Origin: Branchiostoma floridae | Taxonomy: Eukaryota > Chordata > Leptocardii > Amphioxiformes > Branchiostomatidae | Length of the DNA: 64,000 nt | Direction: 5' to 3' | Assembly (NCBI RefSeq): GCF_000003815.2 | Contig: NC_049980.1 | Location: 23,783,932-23,847,931, forward strand | Shown here: positions 1 to 12,900 of the stretch, piece after piece | How the letters are laid out: each line of letters begins with the position of its first letter | How positions within the stretch are numbered: the stretch's first letter is position 1 | Position numbers and translations under genes: made by a program | Notes under the pieces: model-generated | Seen by the model: the letters and a program-made list of their open reading frames with translations, nothing else | Databases searched by the model: none | What the model was told of the DNA's origin: nothing

Positions 1-2286
1 AGCTAGAGTGTTATGGCGGTCCTTCGGTGGGCGTAAACCGGTTGGGGCATATTCTAATCTGTTGCAAAGCCTGTTCTGGGTAAGTTTGGTGTGTTTGTAT
101 CGAGTAAAATGTTTGTTCTTGGACGTTGGTCCCATATTAATGGTTATCATTGACTATTACCGCCTCCGGTCTCCTTGTATTCTGAAACTCTTTGTAACCG
201 TTGCACTCGAGTGAAGTCGATGATAACGCTTCCATTGTCCGTACTGTAACGGCAGTGACTTTCATATTCAGCTTCCAAAATAAATTCTCTGCAACAAAAT
301 GTGATTCGTCTTGACCATATCAGAGAGGGATCAGTATATCATAAGATCTCAACAATATTCAGACGTTGAATATTGAGATATTTTGAAGACAACAAATCAA
401 GCCTTGTCTCCGCCCCAAGGCAAAGCTTATCGAGACTTAAGTACATGCCGCTCGCAGCCATGCTACGCCCACTTTTCATTACAGAACATGTTAATGCAGA
501 AGTTACCTTCTAGGCCGTCTTTGTACGTCTCTTAGAATTGCAAACAGAAATGTGCACAGATGTTAAACTTTAGTCACTACAGTCAAATCCTGGTAAAATA
601 ATATAAATTGAAATCTTCAGAGTAGTTAAAGAATCCCCCCCCCCCCCCAATGCATGGCTCCCTGGTGGTCCATGATTAGTGTAAGATTTCCCTTTTTGTT
701 GTGCTTGACGAACAGACAATGTATGGAACAATGTGAGGTGCTGGTTCAACAAAAATATAATTGTGGAATCAGTTGCACACATACAAATGGATAATACTGT
801 CAAATCTGCTGGAGGCAAAAGGAGTGGGACACCTAGCGTCCGAAATGATATGCTATTTTCAGACAAACCATGTTATTTTCAACGTGTGGAATGCCCCTCT
901 ACGCGACATGCAATTATACAGTTAAAAGTAAACTCCCATGTTTTTACGGAGGATTTAGAAAAGTTTGCTGCAATACGGAGGTGTTCTGACGTGCGTTTCA
1001 ATCAGAAGAATGTAACTCTGTCCACTCTTACAGCATTGACAGAAAATGATAGTTGAAGAGACTAGCTACTCTTTATCTCTTTACCATGTTGTTTTGGGTC
1101 GAATCTGCCATTTATCGTAATTGCAGGGACAAACTCGGGAGAAAAACGAAGCAGCACTAGTAAAAGTTTGGGTTAAGATGTATTTAGAGATTCACCTCAA
1201 CCTAGTTTTGTGACAAAAGGAAATGTGCTCAAAGAGACTTCAGAGGTCGGCTGAGAGTCAAAGAGTGCACAGAAAATTTGTACGTGTTACTCAGGACCAT
1301 CAGCCTATTCTGTAGCACCATGCAACTTACTTCACGCTACAGTTACACAGATAACTGTCATTGGACATTACTACAATTCCTTACGCCCCGATATCTCAGT
1401 GGACATAATTTCTTAATGTCTTAACAGGCATGGAGATGTTCCATCAACTTGATTGTTTTCTATAACTTTGCCATTCAACCACATGGGTATAGCAGCACAT
1501 GGACAGTCTCATCGGCAATGAAATTATTGAAAAGACTTAGATTATTTCACATACGTTTTATCCCGTGACAGTCCAGGGCCAGGATCACACCCGTTACTGT
1601 AACGGAATTAACGGTTTTTCAAACGTTCTTCTAATAAAGTTCAACAAGACCCCGAGGCACACAGCTGCACAAATGTCAGTTAATGCGATCCAAGTCGATC
1701 ATGATTATACAGTTTGTATTTGATTTTACCGCCAAAGCAAAATACAATAAGATTCACAAACTAGACCAATAACAAACTGTACGCGGTGTTGATGAAAATG
1801 AATATTGTACTTTCTACAGCGCAATACAAAGGGCTTTGATGGCCAAACTTAATCTGACAGACTCAATGAATCAAAATTACCAATACAAAAATTGCCAATC
1901 AATGACACGCGTAGGGACAGACTTCTTGTAGCTTGATTAAACCGTTCTGTTAGTAAAAGTTTTTCTCTTTCAAAAAGCACTACTACGAGTAATCAAATGA
2001 AGATGAATAATCAAGATTCATCCTTCATGAATCATTCTTGTGATGGAGTTATTTTTTAATCGATAAAGTGACAACAGGAAAACACACAAAAATACAAAAT
2101 GTTGGAAGAACATGTGACAGATTCAAAATGTCGAGGTGTTGTCGTTGCCTACTATTACATGCAATACGTTAGGTTATAGGTCAAAGTGAGTGTAGAGTGA
2201 TCAAACCGGTTTCCGTAACGGAATTAACCGTTGGTGACGCGGATTTTGCAGCTGAATGAACATAACCTACGTATATGACAGGCAAC

Positions 2287-2486
2287 TAGCCTCCTTCACA
2301 TGCTTCTTGAGCGGTGGCATTTATTCCCAAGGGGAGTGATGTGTCTCGATTTTCAACATGGGACAAGGTTCTCTGTGTCTCCCTTTCCAGGCACAGAGAA
2401 CTTCAGCCCATGTTGGAAATCGCGACGAAACAACACTCCCCTAAATTATAAAACGCCATCGCCCCAGAAGCTTGCAAAGGAGGCTA
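2287..2486. mobile_element. 200-bp fold-back MITE-like element
   Basis: The two halves form an imperfect inverted repeat of nearly 100 bases per arm, meeting near 2384. The outer ends are TAGCCTCC and GGAGGCTA; inner matching blocks include AGGGGAGTG/CACTCCCCT, CAACATGGG/CCCATGTTG and TTCTCTGTG/CACAGAGAA. No coding capacity. The superfamily is not assignable. Confidence 0.75.
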
Positions 2487-3087
2487 ACACACAGCGGATG
2501 TCAGCCTGAAATAAGTTGTTCCCTAGTGTCAGTGAGCAGCTCAGCCAATACGACTGGAGTTCAGGCTAAGTGGCCACATGAGTAGGACAGTGTTTGAAAG
2601 CCTATTCAGCTAAAGGCTCTTTGTCCTCGTTCGTAGACAAGCCCGGGGCGCTTCAAACCAAGATTACACTATCTTCAAACTATTTCATCACACGCCCATG
2701 GTAGACAGACCGCTTCTCACGTGCGATGAGCTATATTTGTTCGAAATAAACATCATACTACAAGTAGACAGTTCTAGATAGCATCAAAGTTTTCAGATCA
2801 TAGTTGCCGTCAGGAATGTTCCCCGGAGAGGCAGAAGATTTTTATCAATTATATGATGTGGGTCAACATAATATCATTGTTTGTCGTGGATAAAATGTGA
2901 TATTTGACTTGTGTGCAACTTTTCACACGCTCCACGCGAACACAAACTCAGGAGTCAAGCGTCCGTGCGTAATTGACGACTTCACTCTCCCTGTGGTCCA
3001 TTAAATACGCCGATCGGCGTAGTACCAAGTGTGTAGTGTTCTGTCACCTGAATGCCCACTTGGGAGATCACAACTCTGATCTTCATT

Positions 3088-3113
3088 GTGCTTTTAAAAG
3101 CATTTAAAAGCAC
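3088..3113. repeat. A/T-rich palindrome
   Basis: GTGCTTTTAAA, four bases, then TTTAAAAGCAC: a perfect 11-base inverted repeat. Function unknown. Confidence 0.6.
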
Positions 3114-3424
3114 AGTGAAATGAGATACAGGTAACGCTGTGTTGGTTGAAAGGGTATGTAATGGAATATGCTGTATGTAGTAGAGATGGTCAGGTAAATC
3201 ATATCTTTTGATTGCAAAGTATTCGGCCTAGCAAAGTAGTCGCATACTTGCAAAATTGTACAATTTCATGCTTGTATATATCCAATGGTTGTGTCTGAAA
3301 TTCTTTTATCATGAAAGCCATAACCTTGGGTGTGTCATTACACATGAATATCAAAAATAAATCGATTGTACTTAATATTTGATGTGAGTGAGAAATGAAA
3401 AAAATCACGCGTGTTTATACCTGC

Positions 3425-3432
3425 TATAAATA
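3425..3432 (+). promoter_or_regulatory. Possible TATA box upstream of the Ig-CARD receptor gene
   Basis: TATAAATA stands about 460 bases before the start codon. With the splice-acceptor-like tract before the ATG, a TSS near 3455-3465 and a short 5'-UTR intron covering the assembly gap would be possible. Sequence match only; many TATA-like words occur in AT-rich DNA. Confidence 0.25.
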
Positions 3433-3622
3433 GCATAGATAACACTTAATCCAGAATTCTCTCATCAGATATCATTCATCATAAGGGCAACTTAAAGTGG
3501 TTGGTTCACAGTGTATACAGCAGTAGATGTCTCAATTTATAGTGCCCTTATATTAACATATTTCACATAACATTTAATGCACTCAATATGTGTAAACAGC
3601 CCTAGAACATTATTCTCCAACA

Positions 3623-3722
3623 NNNNNNNNNNNNNNNNNNNNNNNNNNNNNNNNNNNNNNNNNNNNNNNNNNNNNNNNNNNNNNNNNNNNNNNNNNNNNN
3701 NNNNNNNNNNNNNNNNNNNNNN
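3623..3722. other. Assembly gap (100 N)
   Basis: A run of exactly 100 N, the usual size for a gap of unknown length. Confidence 1.
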
Positions 3723-3889
3723 AGGATAAACCGACACTACTATCTCCGCGACCAACCTCTGCTTGGAGAATGCTACAACATAGGTTAGTCATATGAACAA
3801 TTGACAAATCTGTCCTCCCGCCATCCACATGAAGTAAAGTCGAAAGATATTTACACGGATTTTCATTCTTATCTTTTTTAGACTAAAAT

Positions 3890-3959
3890 ATGGCGACGGT
3901 TGGGCAGCTCTTCGTACTTCTTACAATATGCTACTTGGCGAACGGGCAGGACGACGGGT
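3890..3959 (+). CDS. Receptor exon 1: start codon and signal peptide
   Basis: ATG at 3890 opens MATVGQLFVLLTICYLANGQ, a short amino-terminal region plus a hydrophobic core and a likely cleavage site after the Gly-Gln region. The donor is GTAAGT at 3960, leaving one base (phase 1). A pyrimidine-rich tract ending in TAG lies at 3869-3880, just upstream of the ATG, so an upstream non-coding exon may splice here. Confidence 0.85.
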
Positions 3960-6900
3960 GTAAGTTTTCATTGTTCCTCAAAACCTTACTTTCGCTTATA
4001 TGTAGACATTTCATTTCAGTTCAATACCCAGGGACCTAGCTGGTAATTTCACACGGTGGTGCCGTGCTCAAGGAATTGTTTAAAGCACCACATGACGACA
4101 GTGTTGTACAAAGCTGAAAATGTAGTTGCATCATTTGAGTTGATACTAGGTAATGTGAAATATCTAACGGAATCTCAATAAGAAATGTCTCATCACTCAC
4201 TCACGAATGTCTCATAAAAGTGTTATCATGTAACGGGCGCATTTATGAAAAGCATAAATATCGGGAACTATTTTTAAAATGTGCAGCGACTTTTTAAACA
4301 GGCTTATGAGTTCATTGAAGCAATACATTGATTGAAATGTGTCTACGAATATGAAAATGTGCATATAGGAGTGTAACGTAACTATACTTTTATATGCTTT
4401 TATGTCTAATCTGAACTTTTCTTCCAATTCCCATGCTAATGATGATTCTAACATTCTAACTGAAATATTTCGGTATCATCTTAACACCTATTTTTTATGT
4501 TGGTTGTTCCCATTGTCATTGTATCAACGGATACCTTATCTCCCTACAAGTAGGTCCCTCTTGTTAACTTTGACTAAAATGCCCCCTTTCCGACGTCATG
4601 GTCCTGGAGCTGTGTGACTAACCTGTTAATAACCCTACCTAACCCCTAACCTCCCTCCCCTCTCTGTCTCTCTCCCTCTTCCACTAGCAGCAACCGGAGG
4701 CGGTTCCGTTTCAGACACTCTGTCTCCCGAGGAGGTCGTGTCGCCCAAAATCACGGTACAGCCATCCACCACCATCATTGACACTCATCGCATCGAGGCC
4801 TCCAGGCAGCTTAGGTGCGAGGCATCGGGAGCCCCGGAGCTTGTGTACACATGGAAGAAAGACGGGCAAGATTTGGTTAGACACTGATGTTGTACTACTT
4901 CTTTTTGTATTTTTTAAAGGGTTTGAGTTTGATTTATTTTGCTTATTTGGTCTCGGTTGTTTGTGTATGTGCACCGTCAATATTTCTTCCATGATCCAGT
5001 CGACACGCTGCTTCTTATTCTTTACTTGGACTATGCTTAACACAGATAAGAGGATCATAGCTATCAATGATTATTCGCGAGATATACTCACTAATTCCAC
5101 AAATCATGACATCTATGTCGAACGTTTCACTCCAGGGTACCAGAACCCCTCCCTACGCCTTTGACGGCGGCAACCTGGTGCTGAACACCCCTCAAAAGGA
5201 CGCGGACAGTGGAAGTTACCAGTGCCTTATCACTAACGACTATGGAACCGTTATCAGCCTGCCAGCCCAAGTGCGATTCTCCTGTAAGTCGACACATCAG
5301 TACTGATATAAGGAATAAGGGGATATGTACTGTCTTCTTTCTATGATCCAATCTTCTATTCATATATAGAGATAATTGCATAACTGTTCTCTACTTCAAC
5401 TGAGATAACAAAACAAAGGAAGAATGCAATATGAGAGAACGCAATAGAATTACGGTAATTGACTTGAAAAGTACATTAATTAGATAGGAATTTCAGGTAC
5501 ATAACTGCCATACAACTAAAGGTTTAGTGTCACCTTTTGTTTTGGCAATTATTCAAATTCTGATACTTAACATAAAATATGTTTCTTATCATTATCATTG
5601 AATACGGTCAATAGCTTGGGGATGTTCTCTCTTGCAGTTGTAAACGAGTTTGCTGCTGGCGGTCGTGATGCGACCACAGCCATCGTCAATCAGGGTACAA
5701 CTATGCTGTGTGCTCCGCCTGAGGCCTACCCAGGTGAGCCCACGGCGGTCTCTCCCCCCTCTCTCCCTACCTTTCTCAGTCTCTCTTAATCTACCTGTAT
5801 GGCCAACTATCAGTTAATCTGTCCTTGTGTCAGTTTCTGTCTCTGTCTCTCTCCGCCGCACGCAGAAAACCTGTATTCATTGTAACTGTATTCACTTTCC
5901 TTAGGAATCCTGTTCCAGTGGGTAAAGGTTGGAGCAGAAGAACCGGCCTTCCAAGTAACTAACCAACGGTGGTATATATCCAAGAAAACCGGTGATATCT
6001 ACTTCGCAACTGCCACAGCGGCCGACGCCGGAAACTATCAGTGTGTTGTTCAGGTCTCCACCGACCCAAACGCTCCATTCACTGATTTCAGTCCTCAGAT
6101 GCAGTTGATCGTCAATGATGCAGGTCAGTTCATTCCGATATTGTCCATTCTGTATGCAATGGCTACTGATTCCCTTTGTGATATGTGTTAGTATTAACCA
6201 CCAGTTAAAAGACAAAAAATTGAAAACTTCTTTACTTTAATTCATGAATGGATGTGTTACATCTGTGCGTTATAAATCACTAGATTGAAAGGCACACTGT
6301 TATCCCATTCTACAAAGTCTTTTGTAAGTCTATCTTGCTGTTTAATATGTAGCAGAAGATGCTATACATTGTTCCATGTATACATGTTGCCTAATATTCT
6401 TTTAAGTTCTAGTAAGTCTATTGTTAAAAAGGTCGTGTAAATTACAGTTATTGCACATTTTAATTATGACAGGCAGCGCTTTACATATTTTCTACCACAA
6501 CCCCTGCTCTCGTTGCCTTTCAGCTGCTGGAGACCCTGCAACTATAGCAGCTGACTTACAGTTGCAGGAGCAGGACCAGGTGGTCGGTGTGCAGGGGACG
6601 AGTGTCCTGTTGGAAGGTTTTGCCTATGGAAAGTAAGAATCCGTTTGTATTAACATAGATCCTTAGGCTCAATCAATTTGTTTGGCTACCAGAAGCTGTA
6701 TAATGTACACAAGTTGTGCTTTTTGACCTTCAACTTCATAACTTCTGTCTGTATGCTTACAAAACCAAACGTTTTCTCTGAATACAATCCTTACGTCATT
6801 CTTTCATCAGCCCAATTCCTGACCTGACTTGGACAAAAACGGATGCTGACGGCAACCCACTCCCCATGCCGAGTAAAGTTACGTACGAGCGGTGGAACCG

Positions 6901-9900
6901 TTTCATTAACATCTCTGATGTGCAGGCAGAAGATGCTGGGTATTACACTGTAACGGCTACCAACTCAGCCGGAACGGACAGTCAGAGAACCCAGCTCATC
7001 ATAGCAGGTCGGACATTCAATGATGTTGACGTATTGTTTCACCAATTTACCACAAAAGTGTATTTGCTTATCTTGAGAAGCAACGTACTTTAATTAAATC
7101 TAACCAGCTATGAAGACGAAATATGCCAATTGTGTACTCAGTGTTTATGTTCTATGATGAAATATTTCCTGTGGAAGGCTTTTACTCTATAGTAGTTACT
7201 TCAGTGATGGAAATCCTTGACTTGACTCTAATTAGATCCACAATTAGATTGTTGTCTAGCTGATTAGATGTCAGCTAATATCTTCGCTGTGGTCTGTACG
7301 TGTACTACTTTGATACATTACGTAAGAAAGTGATGGACAGTCACTCCACTGGAATATGGTGAGTCTAAAAGGTTGACGTAATGTCCAGACTAATCATCCA
7401 TAACTGGAATACAGAATTGAAAGAAATTTAAGTTCATTCAATCACTGTTCTGCCCTGTCCAGTAGCATTCCGACGGTGAGGCATACGGAAGATGACGCGT
7501 TCCTTTTCAGCATTCGTTTTAGGTTTTAACAGTTTAATGGAGTTTCTTGTTGGATGAAAATTCTAGATTGTTCACTAGCGATCGTCAAACTGCTTGAATA
7601 CTATATTTTACAGGTAAACCAGTCATTGTGAAAGGTCTGGAAGACCAGAGCAAGGACCGCGTGCCAGGCGATAATCAGGTGTTCACGGTCAACTGGAGGA
7701 ACAGTGGCGACGGCGCGCCGACAACGTGCACGTGGCTGCACGATGGCCATGTATGTCCGGTCTCGAGCTGCGCGGTGGCTATAGTAATCAGCGCAGTAGT
7801 GGTTTCTCGTTCAATCAAATAAACAATCAAAGTGTTTTTTTACTGTAAATGAAAAGTTTAAGCAATGCTTTGAGATTTAGTTGGGTAGAGGATGTAGAGG
7901 TTTTAGTTGGGTAGAGAAGTTGATCATCTCATGTAATTTATGCAAATGAGGATCTTATTTGTATCATCGATGAAAACATTTATGATGGAGCAGTCGCATG
8001 GGTTTGCATTATTTGGCGAGAGTACTATAAATCGAGTTTCACTATAAATCACATGTTTTCCACTTTTAACCAGCCTGTAACCCCCGATGATCGTAAGACA
8101 GTCCAAAACACCGCCACTTCGTCCGTGCTAACCATCAACAACCTGCAAAGAGAGGACAAAGGCGCCTATCAATGCCTGCTGACCAACAAGTACGGAGGCG
8201 TTCCGACATCAGCAGAGCTGAGAGTAGCAGGTGATTGTCAGAAGTTGTTAGCATGGAGGCGTGGCGAAAAGTTATTTGTAAACCTTGAATCATCTCCGTT
8301 TCATTTTAGCGAATGTTTGACATTGACTTTTGTACAGAAGAGTGGCTTTCACTGTCAACGATGCCAAAGCTGCGCATGTGACGGGCATTCCTCAGCTCAC
8401 CTTCTGATGTTGATACATAGAACCACTGCCACTGAAATAATAAATATGCATTACATTAGACAGCATGTAATGGTCAACCTTTGCTATTATTGCCAACAAT
8501 TCAGCTTCAAAAGTGTTAGTGATTTTCTTCTCATTTCGTTGATGATGATGATAATACATAGACCTACTGTATTGTTGCGTTTCAACTTTCAACTGTCTTA
8601 TGAATCAGCTGTTCTAATATGGAAACTGCGGTGAATTTCGCTACATCGGCCTAGCTGACACCTAAATCCATTTGTTTCAGCCCCTGGCAAAGTTCCAAAC
8701 ATAGCGCCCTCTGACAAGGGAGATGACACCATAACCCTCAACTGGGACGAGCCCAAGACTGTGGACCCGATCACCAACTACAACGTCCTGTACTACCCAA
8801 CGGACAACCCCGATGCCAGGAAGATTGTGAACACTGGTACTGATAGAACCGCGACGCTGACTGGTCTGACACCTAACCCAGATGCTTACACTTACAAAGT
8901 AGGCGGCACTTTGTTTTGTTTTTTCTGCTAGTAGAAGATTGCGGTTTGCTAGAGACATGGGTTTCATGTTTTTACAATAAACGATGTTCATCTTGATGAT
9001 GGAATGTTGGTGTTGGTTGAGGAAGGAAGCTGCGTGCTGCTTAAATTTGTATTGTATTTACAAAAATGTTCTATCGCTACAAGAACATGTTGTTTCTAAC
9101 CGCGCTTCTTGCATTCTGTTCCAGGTCCGTGCGGAGACGGCTCATGTCAGGGGACCGTACGGTGAGCTGGTAGGAACTCGAACAGGGGGAGCGGGAGGAG
9201 CGGGCGGTGCCGGAGGCGCGGGCGGAGGAACAACGGGAGGGCAGACAGGAGGGTCCAGCCTGTGGTACCTGGCCTGGCTCATCCCCCTACTCCTGTTGCT
9301 TCTGCTCTTGCTGCTCCTTTGCGTAAGTGTCAAGTCAACAGGCACTGGATCGCCGTGGTTCGCCATGGATAGCAAAAAATTGCGTGCGTAGCAAACGGGT
9401 GGTGGGGGTGGTGATCTGAATTCAACGTTTTAGGTAGCGATGTCAACCCTGTCATAGCCAAAAGCAGAATGGCAAAAAAAACTTGACCGGCGTTCTCCTT
9501 ACTGTTAAGGTTGACATTGTGAATGTACTTGTTGTGTATGCACATGAAACAAACCCATGCCATGATACAAAATGTCAAAAAAACGTGGTGTGATGTAATG
9601 GGAAAAGAGTCACCTTGAGCATGTTTCACCTTTCTCTTACAGTGCTGTTGTTGCTGTTGGTATCTGGGCCTGTGTGGGAAGTATTGCCCCTGCTGTACCT
9701 GCTTCGGGTCCGGGAAAAGTAAATACGGCACAAAACCAGGATTCCACAAACGTACGATTTACCATACCAGTTTCAGTGATATCTACCTGATTGACGTATT
9801 CCATGCAAATTAATTTTGTAGGATGAGTATGTATTCTAATGAATGAGTCAAGTCTTTATGTCGTCACTCTTCATTCATCATTAAAAAAAACCTGTGGTAA

Positions 9901-12900
9901 ATTTACCAAGACTCTTATCTTGCCAAAATCTGGAGGATCAACCTAAATTACCAAGTAGGTCGAGTGCATTCATATGCCTTTTCATCTATAATAACTACCT
10001 TAGTAAACAATACACTATTACCTCTAACAGTTGTTAGAGACGTAGAAGAATGCGTACTTTGTTTCAACCTATCAATGATGATTCATATTTCCACGTTCTC
10101 AGCCATGAGTCGGGAGCACCAGGACATGCTGCAGCTGTACCGGACAGACATCGTGGACAACGTGAATCACCCAGAGAGGATCACTGCCTACCTGGCATCC
10201 ACTAACGTGCTTCCTCACAACATGGTGGAAGCCATATCCAAGTAATGCAAATCATGTTTTATCATCAAGCCAGGCAATGTTCACTATGGATACCTAGCAG
10301 CAAAATGTTATAAGCTCAAATAGTAACTGGATCTCTAACACTGTCACTTTTTGTCAACACAAGCTGAATCGGCACCAAAGCTGATTTAATGCTAATGCCA
10401 TATTGTAGATTGAGCATGACAACATGAACAAACGGCATGATCCGTCCCTATCAGCAGCCCTGTTTGGCAGCCATTGGGTCTCGTCTCAGGTCGTTGATGA
10501 TGTTCAATCTTACAAGATGATTGTCACTGAATTATGCCGATGTAAAGATAAATAATCATCATTTCTCATATACAAGATGCCAGTAACGGCAAATGACAAA
10601 GACCAAATGTTATACAGACAACAACCTGAAGTCAAAATCGGTGTGTTCTCTGCGTATCGCTGCTTGGCAAAAAGCGTTGTAATACACATATATTCTTATC
10701 TGATAATGATAAGATGGGGGTTCATTTACAGGCAGCGTACCCGCGAGGGCCATAGCAAGAAGCTGCTGAACGACATGAAGTTGGGAGGAGATGAGGCATT
10801 TGAGGACTACTGCACAGCTCTGAGGAAGGAAGAAAAGTTGGGCTGGCTGGCGGACACATTGGAGGGACCAGGTAAACTTTTACTGTCATGACGATTTCCA
10901 ACTCAATGGCATTTTGATTCCTTGTAACATGAAAGTAAAGACTTCTTCCAATGGTATTGTAATTCTCTGCACACATTCGTTATGAATTGTAGGGAAAGAA
11001 ACTGTCAAAAGAAACTAATGTCATTTCTGCTTTATAACATAATCTACCAAACTTCATTATCTTTTGGCGATATACACCAAGCGTCTTTAATTTGTACATT
11101 AAAAACATTACGTGGCGGTGCTGTGTGTTTTCAGGGTTGTCAGCTGATAAGAGGGAACTGCTGCTGCGCAACGGGGACTATCTGGTGGACAAAATGGACC
11201 CGGAATCAACTTGCATGTACCTCCAAAAGAACAAGGCATGTCTCTTCGTATTTACTATTGTGTGCATTGGGACATACGACATCAACAGACGAAACTTGGA
11301 TATGGACGTGAATTAAAGCTGCAAGGAAGGAAGGTCATGTACTAAGCTCCTAATGTTACCACAACTTGTTACCCTACAATATGACCAAATTTAACGTTGA
11401 CAATAGCAACGTAGCTGCCTTTGCATACCATAACCCATGCATTTGTTATGGTGCAGTCGTTACGGATTATTAAACAACATTCTGTGATGGTGTGTCGTTC
11501 AGGTGTTCACCAGCAACATGGTGGCCTACTGTCTGAGCGCCAACACAACAGAAGAGAAGAACAGACGGATTCTGCACCTGATGCAGTCCCGCAGCGACGC
11601 TGATTACGTGGTCTTCTGTGACGGCCTGAAGGCAACCGGAGGCACTGCCATTTTCGCCGGCCTCCTGCAAGGTACTTACAGCCATTTGTATTATTTATGG
11701 TTGTGATAAGTAATAGGGAAAAGGCAGTCGAAAATAAATCGTGGCCCGCTTTGATGAAAATTACTACGTTGTGAAGACGTGCAGCTTCTGCTGCACACTT
11801 AGTTCAGATAAAAGTGAGCACGAAGGTGGTAATCGTCAACATTTTAAAGGGCAACTCGCCTAAACAAAGTTCTCTCTTTCTCTCCACGAGTTCCTGTTTT
11901 CCAACATCCCTACAATTTGGTCCATGGAAGTCGGTAGACCGACTCGGAATAACCGCGGATAGTGAAACAATAAAATCCTTTCATCTTGTGATGTTAAGAC
12001 TATCTCGGAGGGCATGACATGAGCTGATGTTAGCAACTGACACCTGCCTATACCCGCGCACAGGACATGGCGGTGGGACCCAGGCGATCAACATGCCGGC
12101 TGAGAAGGTGCCCCTACTACCCGAGACGGAGATGGACGGGGTGGATACCGCCTTTCACGGCATGCCAATGACTCAGATTGGAGGGATGAACGCTAAACAG
12201 GTCTCCGGTAGGAACACCCTTATTATATTTTCTCGTTCCCTTCTCATATCGGATTATAAAATGCACAATAGCAATGTAAATCAATTCTGTTTTCCTTGCA
12301 GATTGGATATTTGAAATTGTCACCTAGTCAAGTGCTAGTGCAACACTGGCCATTTTCAAGTCTGAATCTCCTGTATTCGGAAACATTACGTACTATGGTA
12401 TGTGAAAAGAAGACTGGAGGTAGACATTTGATATCTGTTAGCCAAGTTACAATTCCCACTTCTCTTCCAGCCACAAACCCAATGTTGCTGAACCAGACCT
12501 ACATGAACAGTAACGTCACTAACGTGTCCCGTCACGTGACCAGCCAGAACGTGGACCTGGTACAAAGCTCGAGGTCCGTCAAGGACAACCGTGGGTTCTC
12601 CTACTCCAAAGGCAGTGGTTCTGGTGAGTTGACACCATCACGTACTTTTCTCAACGCCAACTTCAGATGTTGAGACCGGTCGCTTACCAACCCTCTTTCG
12701 GCTGTATTTCCTATTCCTGTTTTAACGTTATGTCTGTCATCTTTTCCCTTTGAACCAAATTCAGATCATTTCTCGTCCGGTTAACATGACAGGGTTAATG
12801 TCGTCCTCTTCCTTTTCTTTAAAATTTCCAAACGACTTTGGTGGTCAGGTATTGGAGGTGTGACTATCGGTGAGGGAATGAATGGACAGGTCCATTACCG

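Larger units (their letters stand above)
1..3889. other. Upstream region of the receptor gene, no gene recognised
   Basis: No ORF with coding character or homology that I can recognise. It holds a poly-C run (635-648), a 200-bp fold-back element, a pair of related Myb-like palindromic words, an A/T palindrome near 3088-3113 and an assembly gap. A 5'-UTR exon of the receptor may lie here. Confidence 0.5.

Noticed and set aside
733-1056. 107-codon ORF upstream of the receptor
   Set aside because: No recognisable domain, no splice signals that join it in phase to exon 1, and an overlapping minus-strand ORF of similar length.
9142-9375. Pro/Ala-rich minus-strand ORF
   Set aside because: Reverse reading of the Gly/Ala stalk and Leu-rich helix exon.
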